Source: T1Sed10-7 sp040904745
Lineage (GTDB): Bacteria; Actinomycetota; Nitriliruptoria; Nitriliruptorales; Nitriliruptoraceae
Reading direction: 5' to 3'
Assembly (NCBI GenBank): GCA_040904745.1
Contig: JBBDSW010000157.1
Location: 27,290-91,289 of the forward strand
Length of the DNA stretch: 64,000 bases
In this document: positions 25,593-32,958 of the stretch, piece after piece
Layout of the letters: every line of letters begins with the position of its first letter
Position numbering within the stretch: position 1 is the stretch's first letter
Translations under genes and position numbers: made by a program
The notes under the pieces: generated by a model
What the model was told of the DNA's origin: nothing
The model's input: only the letters and a program-made list of their open reading frames with translations
Database searches by the model: none

Positions 25593-26354
25593 ATGGACCT
25601 CACGATGATCGAACCCGTCTGGTGGATCGTGCTCGGAGTGTTGGTCGTCCTCCTGGTAGGACTGCTGGTCTGGTCAGGTCGACGCAGAGCACACCGCACC
25701 GAGCGGCTCAAGGGTCAGTTCAAGTCGGAGTACGACCGCACCGCTTCTTCGGCGAGCAAGAAGAAGGCCGAGGAGGACCTCGAGAGCCGCACTGCTCGTC
25801 GCAGCAAGGTGGAGCTCACCGACCTCGGGGAGTCCGACGCCGACAGCCTGCGGGAGCATCTGGATGAACTGCTGCGATCGTTCGTCGATGGACCACAGGG
25901 AGCAGCCGTCGGGATGACGCAGCTGGTGGGGCGTGTCGCCGCCGCACGGGGGTACGACGCCACCGAGGGCAGCGTGCTCGACCTCGTGAGCGTCGATCAC
26001 CCCGAGCAGGTGGCTGCGATGCGTCGTGCAGAGGCCGAGATGGAGAAGGCGAAGGGTGCCGATCTCACGGAGGCCAGCCGCCTGACCTTCCTGGACGCCC
26101 GAGCTCTGGCCGAACGCCTCCTCGCCGAGGGTCGTGCAGGACACCTCGAAGACGACGCGTCGGAACCGCTGACCTCGCCAGCGCAACGACTGCAGTCGGA
26201 TACCTCCGCGGACGTGCCTCCGCCGCCTGTGCCCCCAGACGAAGCACCGGCCGCCGAGCCGAACCGCGGCACCGATGCGAGCGCGACCAGCGGGCCGCCG
26301 CCGGCCGATGGTCCGCAGGCGGGCAGGACGACTGGCGGGTCGCCCCGCCGCTGA
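25593..26354 (+). CDS. Membrane-anchored hypothetical protein, 253 aa
   Basis: An N-terminal membrane helix (residues 8-28, WWIVLGVLVVLLVGLLVWSG) is followed at once by a basic stop-transfer stretch (RRRAHRTERLKGQFKSEYDR), so the body is cytoplasmic. Residues 50-190 are mostly helical and include GESDADSLREHLDELLRSFV. The last 60 residues are Pro/Ala/Asp-rich and disordered. The ATG at 25593 has GGGAGCGAG upstream. The layout resembles actinobacterial membrane-tethered helical proteins of unknown role. Function is not assignable. Confidence 0.65.
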   Translation: MDLTMIEPVWWIVLGVLVVLLVGLLVWSGRRRAHRTERLKGQFKSEYDRTASSASKKKAEEDLESRTARRSKVELTDLGESDADSLREHLDELLRSFVDGPQGAAVGMTQLVGRVAAARGYDATEGSVLDLVSVDHPEQVAAMRRAEAEMEKAKGADLTEASRLTFLDARALAERLLAEGRAGHLEDDASEPLTSPAQRLQSDTSADVPPPPVPPDEAPAAEPNRGTDASATSGPPPADGPQAGRTTGGSPRR

Positions 26355-26355
26355 C

Positions 26356-26631
26356 GTGTTACAGGCCTTGGCCGATCACACCCTGTCGGAGATCTGCGCG
26401 CTGCTCCTGGAACCCTCGGGTCATCCCGCGGTCCAGCCGTACCGGGAAGCCCTCGTCGAGGACGGCGTCCCACTGGCACAGTTCGCCGTTGACGACGTGC
26501 AGGCCGGGTACGAACGGCTCGTACGGCGAGGTGTGGAGTTCACCCGACCCCCGACCGATGCGAGCGACGCCGTCACGGCCGTGTTCGACGACACCTGCGG
26601 CAACCTCATCCAGATCGTCGACCGTTGGTGA
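26356..26631 (+). pseudogene. C-terminal remnant of a VOC/glyoxalase-family protein
   Basis: The frame encodes about 91 residues matching only the second half of a vicinal-oxygen-chelate protein: EICALLLEPSGHPAVQPYRE, PLAQFAVDDVQAGYERL and VFDDTCGNLIQIVDRW. The first 40-50 residues, including the first metal ligand, are missing. Upstream sequence in this frame lies inside the neighbouring gene. A GTG at 26356 exists but without a ribosome site. It is most likely a decayed gene, or one joined during rearrangement. The remaining 26632-26754 carries only the padR promoter region. Confidence 0.65.
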
Positions 26632-26708
26632 TGGCGCGAGCGCGCCACGAACCTGCGATCGGCCCCTCGAGCACCTCCCGGCTGGCCGTTCGAACGTTCC
26701 TGCCCGGA

Positions 26709-26730
26709 TACCTTGTGCTGCTATGTATAG
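26709..26730 (+). promoter_or_regulatory. Putative padR promoter with a CTAT-GT-ATAG operator-like site
   Basis: TACCTT (26709-26714) fits the TANNNT -10 pattern. The small inverted repeat CTATGTATAG (26721-26730) falls at the expected transcription start, about 25 nt before the padR GTG. PadR regulators usually bind AT-rich dyads at their own promoters, so autorepression is plausible. No experiment or alignment supports it here. Confidence 0.35.
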
Positions 26731-26754
26731 GAGGGGGCGCGAGAGGAGGCGGCG

Positions 26755-27114
26755 GTGCACATCGACAAGGATCTGGTCGCGGCCTCGGCGACCCCGTTGG
26801 TGCTCGCGATCCTCGCCGAGGGCGAGAACTACGGCTACGCGATCCTGAAGCGGGTCCGGGAGCTGTCTGGCGGTGCGCTCGAGTGGACCGATGGGATGCT
26901 CTATCCGCTGCTCCACCGCCTGCATGGACTGGGTTACGTGACCACGGAGTGGCGCCGACCGGACGGGGGTCGCCGCCGCAGGTACTACGCGATCACCGAC
27001 GAGGGGTCGGCGGCGCTCGCGGAGCAGCGACGGCAATGGGTGACCGTCACCCGGACGCTCGGGGACGTGTGGCACGACGCGCGCGGTGGGCTGCCCCGGC
27101 TGGAAGGGATCTGA
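26755..27114 (+). CDS. PadR-family transcriptional repressor
   Basis: The 119-residue winged-helix protein has the PadR pattern: LVLAILAEGENYGYAILKRV, TDGMLYPLLHRLHGLGYVTT, GGRRRRYYAITDEGSAALAE. The GTG start has GAGAGGAGG about 6 nt upstream. The gene is 3 nt from the following membrane protein with a permease prefix domain, a pairing seen very often in actinobacteria and firmicutes. PadR likely represses its own two-gene operon and responds to a ligand or membrane signal. The short C-terminal helix suggests subfamily 2. Confidence 0.92.
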   Translation: MHIDKDLVAASATPLVLAILAEGENYGYAILKRVRELSGGALEWTDGMLYPLLHRLHGLGYVTTEWRRPDGGRRRRYYAITDEGSAALAEQRRQWVTVTRTLGDVWHDARGGLPRLEGI

Positions 27115-27117
27115 CGG

Positions 27118-28464
27118 ATGGAGACGCTGGAGGCCCGGATCGCCGGATGGCGGACCTACGTCACCCGGGATGCCGCCGTCGGGCACCCCGATGTCGAGGA
27201 GCTGGAGACGCATCTGCGCGACCAGATCGATGAGCTGATCGTCGCCGGCCTGTCGGCCCAGGAGTCGTTCCTGGTCGCCGTGGGTCGCCTGGGCAGCATC
27301 GACGCCTTGTCCCGGGAGTTCGCGCGTGAGCCCAGCGGCCGGTTGTGGAAGCAACTCGTGCTCTCCGACGACGGCGAGCAGGAGCGAGGACAGAGCGGGT
27401 GGTTGCCGGCGCTCGCTTTCGCGGTGGCGGCGGCCACGGCGGTGCAGATCGTCCGCCTCGTCGCCGGGTTCCCGGAGGAAGGGGAGTCGTGGTGGCTGCT
27501 GCGCAACGCCAGCCTGTTCGTCTGGCCGTTCCTGGCCGGCTACCTCGCGCACCGGCGGCGCCTCGACCTCCGAGGGTGGGCGTTGAGCGCGGCACCGTTC
27601 GTGCTGGCTGCCGTCGTGATCAACCTCTACCCCTCCCGAGAGGACTCGTCCACGGCGCTCCTGGTGGCGCTGCATCTGCCCGTCGTGCTGTGGTTCGCCA
27701 TCGCCTACCCCTATATGGGCGGGTCGGTGCGCTCGCACGATCGCCGCATGGACTTCGTCCGCTTCACCGGCGAGTGGGTCATCTACTACGTGCTCATCGC
27801 GCTGGGCGGTGGCGTGCTGATGGCGCTCACCGTCATGATCCTCGAGCCGATGGGGGCGGATCTGCCCGAACGGGCCATCGAGTGGGTGCTCCCGTCGGGT
27901 GTCGCCGGGGCGGTGGTCGTCGCTGCCTGGCTGGTCGAGTCGAAGCAGCGTGTGGTGGAGAACATGGCGCCGGTGCTGACCATGGTGTTCACGCCGCTGT
28001 TCGCCGTGATGCTGCTCGTCGCTGCGGTCGCCTACGGCGTGACCGGACTCGGCGGTGCGTTCGACCGGGAGCTGCTCGGCGTGTTCGATGCGCTGCTCAT
28101 CGTCGTCCTCGGGCTCGTCCTCTACGCCCTGTCGGCGCGGGAGCCGTCGCAACCACCCGGGCTCATGGACCACGTCCAGCTGGTGGCCGTCGTGAGCGCG
28201 CTGGTGCTCGACGTGATGGTCCTTGGTTCGATGGTCGCGCGGATCGGTGACCTCGGCTTCACCCCGAACCGGGTGGCAGCGCTCGGGCTCAACCTCGTCC
28301 TGCTGGTGAACCTGGCCGGGAGCGCCTGGTGGTCGATCCGATTCCTCACCGGCCGCAGCACCTTCCACCGCGTCGAGCGGTGGCAGACGACCTACCTCCC
28401 GGCCTTCGCGGTGTGGGCGGCCGCGGTCGTCGTCTTCCTGCCACCCCTCTTCGCGTTCGCGTAG
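27118..28464 (+). CDS. Polytopic membrane protein with permease prefix (HAAS-type) domain
   Basis: Residues 1-75 are a soluble helical prefix (VEELETHLRDQIDELIVAGLS, FLVAVGRLGSIDALSREF), the kind found in proteins controlled by PadR. About 11 membrane helices follow from residue 98 to the end, without ATP-binding or known transport motifs. Length is 448 residues. It starts 3 nt after padR and is surely co-transcribed. Homologues are annotated as permease-prefix-domain or DUF4153-like proteins. Substrate and role are unknown; sensing of membrane-active compounds is an inference from the PadR link. Confidence 0.78.
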   Translation: METLEARIAGWRTYVTRDAAVGHPDVEELETHLRDQIDELIVAGLSAQESFLVAVGRLGSIDALSREFAREPSGRLWKQLVLSDDGEQERGQSGWLPALAFAVAAATAVQIVRLVAGFPEEGESWWLLRNASLFVWPFLAGYLAHRRRLDLRGWALSAAPFVLAAVVINLYPSREDSSTALLVALHLPVVLWFAIAYPYMGGSVRSHDRRMDFVRFTGEWVIYYVLIALGGGVLMALTVMILEPMGADLPERAIEWVLPSGVAGAVVVAAWLVESKQRVVENMAPVLTMVFTPLFAVMLLVAAVAYGVTGLGGAFDRELLGVFDALLIVVLGLVLYALSAREPSQPPGLMDHVQLVAVVSALVLDVMVLGSMVARIGDLGFTPNRVAALGLNLVLLVNLAGSAWWSIRFLTGRSTFHRVERWQTTYLPAFAVWAAAVVVFLPPLFAFA

Positions 28465-28614
28465 GCGCACCCGGGCGGAGCGGCCGCCGGGTTCGGCGCC
28501 TTCTCCGTCGTGCCCGGAGGTGCGTCGGACCGGGCGTGACGTTCGTACGGGGCACGACGTCGACCCGGTCAGCGTCCGCTCCTACGGTCGGGGGTGAAGG
28601 GGAAGGACGGCTGC

Positions 28615-28626
28615 GAGAGCGCTCTC
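28615..28626. promoter_or_regulatory. 12-bp perfect palindrome GAGAGCGCTCTC upstream of the aldo/keto reductase
   Basis: This perfect palindrome lies 40 nt before the ATG at 28667 and upstream of the AGGAG ribosome site, so it would fall in the promoter or leader. It could be a repressor site; the binding protein is not evident. Confidence 0.3.
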
Positions 28627-28666
28627 CCCGACCATCCGACCGACGACCAGCGCCAGGAGTCTCCCC

Positions 28667-29488
28667 ATGGACACGACCTTCCACCTCGACGACGGATCAC
28701 GCGTCCCCCGGCTCGGCTCCGGGACGTTCCAGTTGTCGGGGGAGGACGCCTACCGCTCCTCCCTCGTGGCGCTCGAGACGGGCTATCGGCACCTCGACAC
28801 CGCACAGGGCTACGACAACGAGGCCGAGGTCGGCCGGGCGATCGCCGACAGCCACATCGACGCCGACGAGGTGTTCGTCACGACCAAGATCAAGCCGAGC
28901 AACGCCGCTGCTGCCGAGGTGCGCCGATCCACCGAGGAGAGCCTGAAGAAGCTCGGCCTCGACCACGTCGATCTGCTGCTGCTGCACTGGCCGGCCGAGG
29001 ACGTCGCACCGCTGGACGAGACCATGGAGGCCATGACCGACGTCCGCGACGCCGGGCTCACACGCCACATCGGGGTGTCGAACTTCCCCTCGGAGATGCT
29101 GGAGCGTGCCTACGCCCTGGCGCCGATCGTGACCGACCAGATGGAGCATCACCCCTACCTCGGCGTCGCGAAGGTGGAGGAGGTCCTGGCCCGGTACGGG
29201 GGGTTCCTGACCGCCTACTCGCCGTTGGCGCGCGGCCGGGTAGCCGATGATCCCGTCCTCACCGAGATCGGCGCGGCCCATGGCGTCACCGCTGCCCAGG
29301 TCACGCTGCGCTGGATGCTGCAGCGGCCCCGGGTCGTCGCCATCCCGAAGTCGGGCACGCCGGAGCGGATCCGTTCCAACTTCGCGGTCTTCGACTTCAC
29401 GCTGACCGATGAGCAGATGGAGCGCATCTCCGGGCTGGAGCGCGGTCAGCGATTGATCGCGCCCTCCGGAGGACCGGCCTGGGACTGA
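28667..29488 (+). CDS. Aldo/keto reductase (2,5-diketo-gluconate reductase-like)
   Basis: The 273-residue TIM-barrel enzyme should reduce carbonyls with NADPH in the cytosol. The catalytic tetrad is visible: Asp and Tyr in GYRHLDTAQGYDNE, Lys in FVTTKIKPSN and His in LLLLHWP. The cofactor-binding end IPKSGTPERIRSN is typical of AKR family 5. The fold marker IGVSNF is present. It has its own AGGAG site and a GAGAGCGCTCTC palindrome upstream and looks monocistronic. The physiological substrate cannot be told from sequence. Confidence 0.92.
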   Translation: MDTTFHLDDGSRVPRLGSGTFQLSGEDAYRSSLVALETGYRHLDTAQGYDNEAEVGRAIADSHIDADEVFVTTKIKPSNAAAAEVRRSTEESLKKLGLDHVDLLLLHWPAEDVAPLDETMEAMTDVRDAGLTRHIGVSNFPSEMLERAYALAPIVTDQMEHHPYLGVAKVEEVLARYGGFLTAYSPLARGRVADDPVLTEIGAAHGVTAAQVTLRWMLQRPRVVAIPKSGTPERIRSNFAVFDFTLTDEQMERISGLERGQRLIAPSGGPAWD

Positions 29489-29506
29489 GGCGCCCCGCCC
29501 TGGCTG

Positions 29507-29911
29507 TCACGTGGGTCGGCGGTCCGCGATCCGCCGGTCGATCTCGGTTGCCAGCCCTTCGGGATCAGCGACCGTGACGGTCAGTCCGGGGTGGAGGATG
29601 CGCTGCCCGAAGAGCGCCGGGATCGGCGTGTGGAAGCGCACGCACACCCCCGCTCGGGTGTTGGTGCCGAAGCTCGCGCCACGGTCCGCGGCGGAGCCGC
29701 GGGGGCCGATGGCGCGATACCAGCGGTATCCGCGGGTGATGCAGACGTCCCGGATGTTCGCGATCGAGGTGTGCGCTTCCCAGCGACCGAACCGGGCCAG
29801 GAACCGGTCCTCCTCGAGGAGGACCTCGCTGTTGATCTCCCGGATCCCGAGCGCGGCCAGCAGGGCGCGGAACCGCGGGTCGAAGTCGAACGGGTACCGC
29901 TGCGTGGACAT
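29507..29911 (-). CDS. Conserved hypothetical protein, 134 aa
   Basis: The start at ATG 29911 is supported by GGAG about 9 nt upstream; longer upstream readings are Arg-rich and unlikely. The protein (RYPFDFDPRFRALLAALGI..., GYRWYRAIGPRGSAADRG, SFGTNTRAGVCVRFHTPIP, HPGLTVTVADPEGL) resembles a small beta-rich family that I recall seeing uncharacterised in several actinobacterial genomes. There is no signal peptide and no catalytic motif that I can identify. It converges on the aldo/keto reductase and is divergent from the PIG-L gene. Confidence 0.72.
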   Translation of the reverse strand: MSTQRYPFDFDPRFRALLAALGIREINSEVLLEEDRFLARFGRWEAHTSIANIRDVCITRGYRWYRAIGPRGSAADRGASFGTNTRAGVCVRFHTPIPALFGQRILHPGLTVTVADPEGLATEIDRRIADRRPT

Positions 29912-30037
29912 CGCCGTGCTCCGTTCCTCGGGTCGCGACCGCCACGGTAACCCTGCGGACCCCGCGGCTGGAGCGCCGGCGTATCGTGGGTGCCTGCTCC
30001 GCGCGGATGCGGGGCACCGCTGGCAGGAGGATCGACC

Positions 30038-30763
30038 ATGACGGCACAGCAGGGGCTCCAGCTGCTGGACGAGGACGTCGGGCGGGTGCTGGCGGTGGCG
30101 GCGCATCCCGACGACCTGGAGTACGGGCCCGCAGCTGCCGTCGCCACCTGGACGGCCGCCGGCCACGAGGTCGCCTACGTGCTGGCGACGCGGGGAGAGG
30201 CGGGCATCGACCACCTCGCACCGGAGGAGTGCGCCTCGGTGCGTGAAGACGAGCAGCGACGAAGTGCACGGGTCGTCGGCGTCGACACGGTCGAGTTCCT
30301 CCATCATCAGGACGGTCTCCTCGTGGCTGATCCGGAGCTGCGACGGGATCTGGCGGCCGCGATCCGCCGCCATCGCCCGGACACGATCGTCACGATCAAC
30401 CACCGTGAGACCTGGACGGCGGACGGAGAGACGCGCAACTCGGCTGATCACCGGGCGCTCGGCCAGGCGCTACTCGACGCGGTCGCCGACGCGGCGAACC
30501 GGTGGATCTTCCGTGGGGTCGGTGGGGAACCGCACCAGGCGCACACCGTTCTGGTGTCGGGTTCGCCCAGCGCACGCTACGCGATCGATGTCTCGGGGGC
30601 GGAGGACCGGGCGGTGGCATCCCTGGCTGAGCATGCCACCTACCTCGAAGGGCTCGGTGACCATCCCATGGCCGATCCGGAGCTCCTGCGGTGGATATTG
30701 GCCGATGGGGGCGAGGCTGCGGGGTGCGCAGCCGCCGTGCGCGTCGAGCGTTTCCGGTTCTGA
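30038..30763 (+). CDS. PIG-L / LmbE-family zinc deacetylase
   Basis: The 241-residue protein has the N-terminal AHPDDLEYG zinc motif (the AHPDDxE signature), THRGEAG-like ATRGEAGI, and the C-terminal SADHRALGQALLDAV His region. Members hydrolyse N-acetyl groups from sugars or sugar conjugates, such as MshB and Mca in mycothiol metabolism. This protein belongs to the general LmbE group, and I see nothing specific for MshB. The ATG at 30038 follows GGAGGATCGACC. A 5' neighbour is divergent; the next gene is 216 nt away. Confidence 0.85.
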   Translation: MTAQQGLQLLDEDVGRVLAVAAHPDDLEYGPAAAVATWTAAGHEVAYVLATRGEAGIDHLAPEECASVREDEQRRSARVVGVDTVEFLHHQDGLLVADPELRRDLAAAIRRHRPDTIVTINHRETWTADGETRNSADHRALGQALLDAVADAANRWIFRGVGGEPHQAHTVLVSGSPSARYAIDVSGAEDRAVASLAEHATYLEGLGDHPMADPELLRWILADGGEAAGCAAAVRVERFRF

Positions 30764-30936
30764 GCGGCCGCGCGGCGGAGGCCCGCCAGCACGTCTGGAC
30801 GCCGAGGTCAATGGCCCGATAGCCGGGTCGTCGACGAGCGGGCCAGCCGCGCCTCCGCCACCGTGTGCTGCCCAGGATGGGTCCCGGTGTGCCTCGTCCG
30901 CCTAGGGTTCACCCCCGTTCTGACGCCGATCTCCAG

Positions 30937-30966
30937 ATCGCCCCCCATCGTATCGCCCCCCATCGT
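30937..30966 (+). repeat. Tandem 15-nt duplication in the leader of the SLH-Rpf gene
   Basis: ATCGCCCCCCATCGT occurs twice back to back, ending just before the ribosome site (CGGAG) of the gene at 30980. A TAGGGT box (30903-30908) could be the -10, which would place the duplication in the 5' leader. C-rich runs could mask or expose the ribosome site; this is speculative. Confidence 0.7.
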
Positions 30967-30979
30967 TCGGAGTGCTGTC

Positions 30980-32005
30980 GTGCTGCGTCGCTTCGCCCTG
31001 CTCTCGTCCCTGCGTGCCCCGCTCGCCGTCGTCGTCGTGGTCCCGCTGCTCGGTCTGACGTCCGTCTCCGCCGCTGCCGAGGAGGTGGACGACAGTGACG
31101 ACCAGGACGCGACCGCGACCGACGAGCCCGTCACCTTCGTCGACACGAGTGACAGCAGCTACGAGGAGGCCGTCCTGGCCCTGCAGGAGCGAGGGGTCAT
31201 CAACGGTTGCGAGGAGGACCGCTTCTGTCCCGACGAGGCGATGACCCGGGAGCAGCTCTCGTCGGTGTTGGATGCGGCGCTAGAGCTCGAACCGGTCGAG
31301 GAGGGCCCCTTCGTGGATCTGGGGGGATCGGTCCACGCGGCCAGCATCAACGCGGCCGCTGCGGCCGGTCTCGTCCAGGGCTGCGAGGACGACCGGTTCT
31401 GCCCCTCTGAGCTGATCACGCGTGAGCAGGCGGCCTCCATGCTCGCCGTCGCCTTCGACCCCGTACCCGCGCTCGACAACTACTTCGATGATCTCAGTGA
31501 GACCCACGGCCAGAGCGTCAACCGGCTCGCGGAGGCCGGCATCGCCACCGGCTGCAGTGACCCGCTCACCGCGTTCTGCTCGACCGACCCGCTGCTCAGG
31601 CGGCACGCCGCGGTCTTCATCGCCCGGGCGATGCGCCTCGTGGAGCCCGGTGAGATCACCCCGCTCGAGGAGCGGCGTGCGGAGCAGGAGGCCCTCGACG
31701 CCGAGGCCGAAGCGGAGGCCGAGGCCGAGCGGCAGGCCGAGGAAGAGCAGCGGATCGCGGAGGAGCGGCTCGCCATCTGGGAGGCGCTCGCCGAGTGCGA
31801 GTCCAACGGCCGGTGGGATCTCAACACCGGGAACGGCTACTACGGCGGGCTGCAGTTCGCGCTGGGTTCCTGGGAAGCGGTCGGCGGTTCCGGCTACCCG
31901 CACAAGGCGTCCAAGACCAAGCAGATCTACCGCGCAGAGCTGCTCCTCGACATCCAGGGCTGGGGCGCCTGGCCCGCGTGTTCCACGAAGCTCGGCTACC
32001 AGTAG
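30980..32005 (+). CDS. Secreted SLH-repeat protein with C-terminal Rpf (resuscitation-promoting factor) domain
   Basis: I place the start at GTG 30980 (GGAG 8 nt upstream), giving 341 residues. A signal peptide covers about residues 1-32. Three S-layer-homology-like repeats follow (about 50-95, 105-150, 158-212); the first two carry GCEEDRFCP/GCEDDRFCP cysteine pairs and MTREQ/ITREQ. A charged Glu/Ala helix spans about 220-255. The Rpf domain (256-341) has CESNGRWDLNTGNGYYGGLQF broken here as CESNGRW then NTGNGYYGGLQF, with the catalytic Glu after Cys. Rpf domains cleave peptidoglycan and wake dormant cells; the SLH part should hold the enzyme in the wall. Confidence 0.88.
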   Translation: MLRRFALLSSLRAPLAVVVVVPLLGLTSVSAAAEEVDDSDDQDATATDEPVTFVDTSDSSYEEAVLALQERGVINGCEEDRFCPDEAMTREQLSSVLDAALELEPVEEGPFVDLGGSVHAASINAAAAAGLVQGCEDDRFCPSELITREQAASMLAVAFDPVPALDNYFDDLSETHGQSVNRLAEAGIATGCSDPLTAFCSTDPLLRRHAAVFIARAMRLVEPGEITPLEERRAEQEALDAEAEAEAEAERQAEEEQRIAEERLAIWEALAECESNGRWDLNTGNGYYGGLQFALGSWEAVGGSGYPHKASKTKQIYRAELLLDIQGWGAWPACSTKLGYQ

Positions 32006-32036
32006 GACCCGAGCCGAGGGCCGCGAGCGGGAGCCG

Positions 32037-32735
32037 TCAGCCGAGGTGGGCGGTGAGCATCATGACGTCGTCATCGAGCCCGCCGAGCACCGCTTCGGCG
32101 GCCGCTCCCCGCAGCCGCCGCTTGGTCCCCGCGTAGGCCCTGGCCGGCAGGGTCGCGAGCTCCTCGGCCCGATGACGGGCCAGCGCGAGTGCTTGCCGCT
32201 GATCGTTGGCGAGCACGTCGGCGAAGCCGACCTCGACCGCGGTCGCGGCGGTGACACGCTCGCCGGGCAGCAGCAGGTCCTCCAGTCGGTCGGTGCGCAG
32301 GTTGGCCCGGGCGAGGGCCAGCGCGAAGTCCGGCACCTCGAGATCGATGCGGGTCTCGGTCAGGCCCCACCACCCGCCGTCGGTGGCCACGGCATGGTCG
32401 CAGGCCAGTGCGAGCAGTGAGCCGGCCGCGATCGCGTGTCCGGGGGCGGCGCAAACCGTCGGCCGTGGGTCGGTCCACCAGCGCATCAGGCAGGTACCGA
32501 ACGTGTTCAGGAGCCACTCGACGCCGTCACGGCCCTCTCCGCTCATCCAGTGGAGATCGAGCCCGGCGCTGAGGATCCCGTCCCGCCCGGTCAGCACCAC
32601 CGCGGCGGCCTCCGGATGGTCGTCGAGCGCGGCCGTCAGGGCATAGAAGGTCTCGGGCACCAGGGTGTTCTTGTCCCCGTCGTCGATGGCGACGGTCAGG
32701 ATCCCCCCGTCATCGATCCCGCAGTGCACGCTCAC
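32037..32735 (-). CDS. Enoyl-CoA hydratase/isomerase family protein
   Basis: The 232-residue crotonase-fold protein shows VVLTGRDGILSAGLDL (oxyanion loop) and PTVCAAPGHAIAAGSLLALACDH, the second part of the site given in two pieces here. At the positions of the two catalytic Glu residues of true hydratases I do not see a clear pair, so it may be an isomerase, thioesterase or other crotonase. The GTG at 32735 has GGGAG upstream. A longer reading would run through the 37-nt repeats and gives a repeated peptide, which I reject. The stop is 31 nt from the SLH-Rpf stop (convergent). Confidence 0.82.
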   Translation of the reverse strand: MSVHCGIDDGGILTVAIDDGDKNTLVPETFYALTAALDDHPEAAAVVLTGRDGILSAGLDLHWMSGEGRDGVEWLLNTFGTCLMRWWTDPRPTVCAAPGHAIAAGSLLALACDHAVATDGGWWGLTETRIDLEVPDFALALARANLRTDRLEDLLLPGERVTAATAVEVGFADVLANDQRQALALARHRAEELATLPARAYAGTKRRLRGAAAEAVLGGLDDDVMMLTAHLG

Positions 32736-32783
32736 CGTCTCGCTCCCGCTCGGTCTCGCCTGAGCGTAGGCGCCGCCGGTGTC

Positions 32784-32892
32784 GTCCAGAACCTGCCGAG
32801 GGGTGGCAGCTTCACGCACCTGGGATCGGCCCCTGTCTGGCCCAGCGCCAACGACGTCGAGAACCTGCCGAGGGGTGGCAGCTTCTCGCACC
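32784..32892. repeat. Duplicated 37-nt element with inner palindrome, 35-nt spacer
   Basis: Copies at 32784-32820 and 32856-32892 differ at only two positions and share the core AACCTGCCGAGGGGTGGCAG. Each holds the imperfect dyad GAAGCTGCC-N7-GGCAGGTTC (minus strand). They lie 48 and 120 nt before the start of the enoyl-CoA hydratase-like gene, about seven helical turns apart. A double operator or an extragenic palindromic repeat is likely. There are only two copies and no cas genes. Confidence 0.8.
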
Positions 32893-32910
32893 GACACCGC
32901 CGTGAACCGG

Positions 32911-32958
32911 GGTCACCGGGGTCACCGGGCGGTCACCGCGGTCACCGGGCGGTCACCG
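32911..32958. repeat. Five GGTCACCG units in a 9/11-nt alternating tandem
   Basis: Units start at 32911, 32920, 32931, 32940 and 32951, so the true period is 20 nt. The tract covers the stop codon and last residues (VTAR) of the YcaQ-like gene and extends beyond it. It may have grown by slippage and may have set the present C-terminus. Confidence 0.8.

Noticed and set aside
30038..30763. Naming the PIG-L protein MshB (mycothiol synthesis)
   Set aside because: Only the general LmbE motif is visible, the protein is shorter than typical MshB, and no other mycothiol gene is in the window.
32784..32892. Mini CRISPR array (37-nt repeat, 35-nt spacer)
   Set aside because: Only two repeats and one spacer, no cas genes in the window, and the element lies in a promoter-like position.
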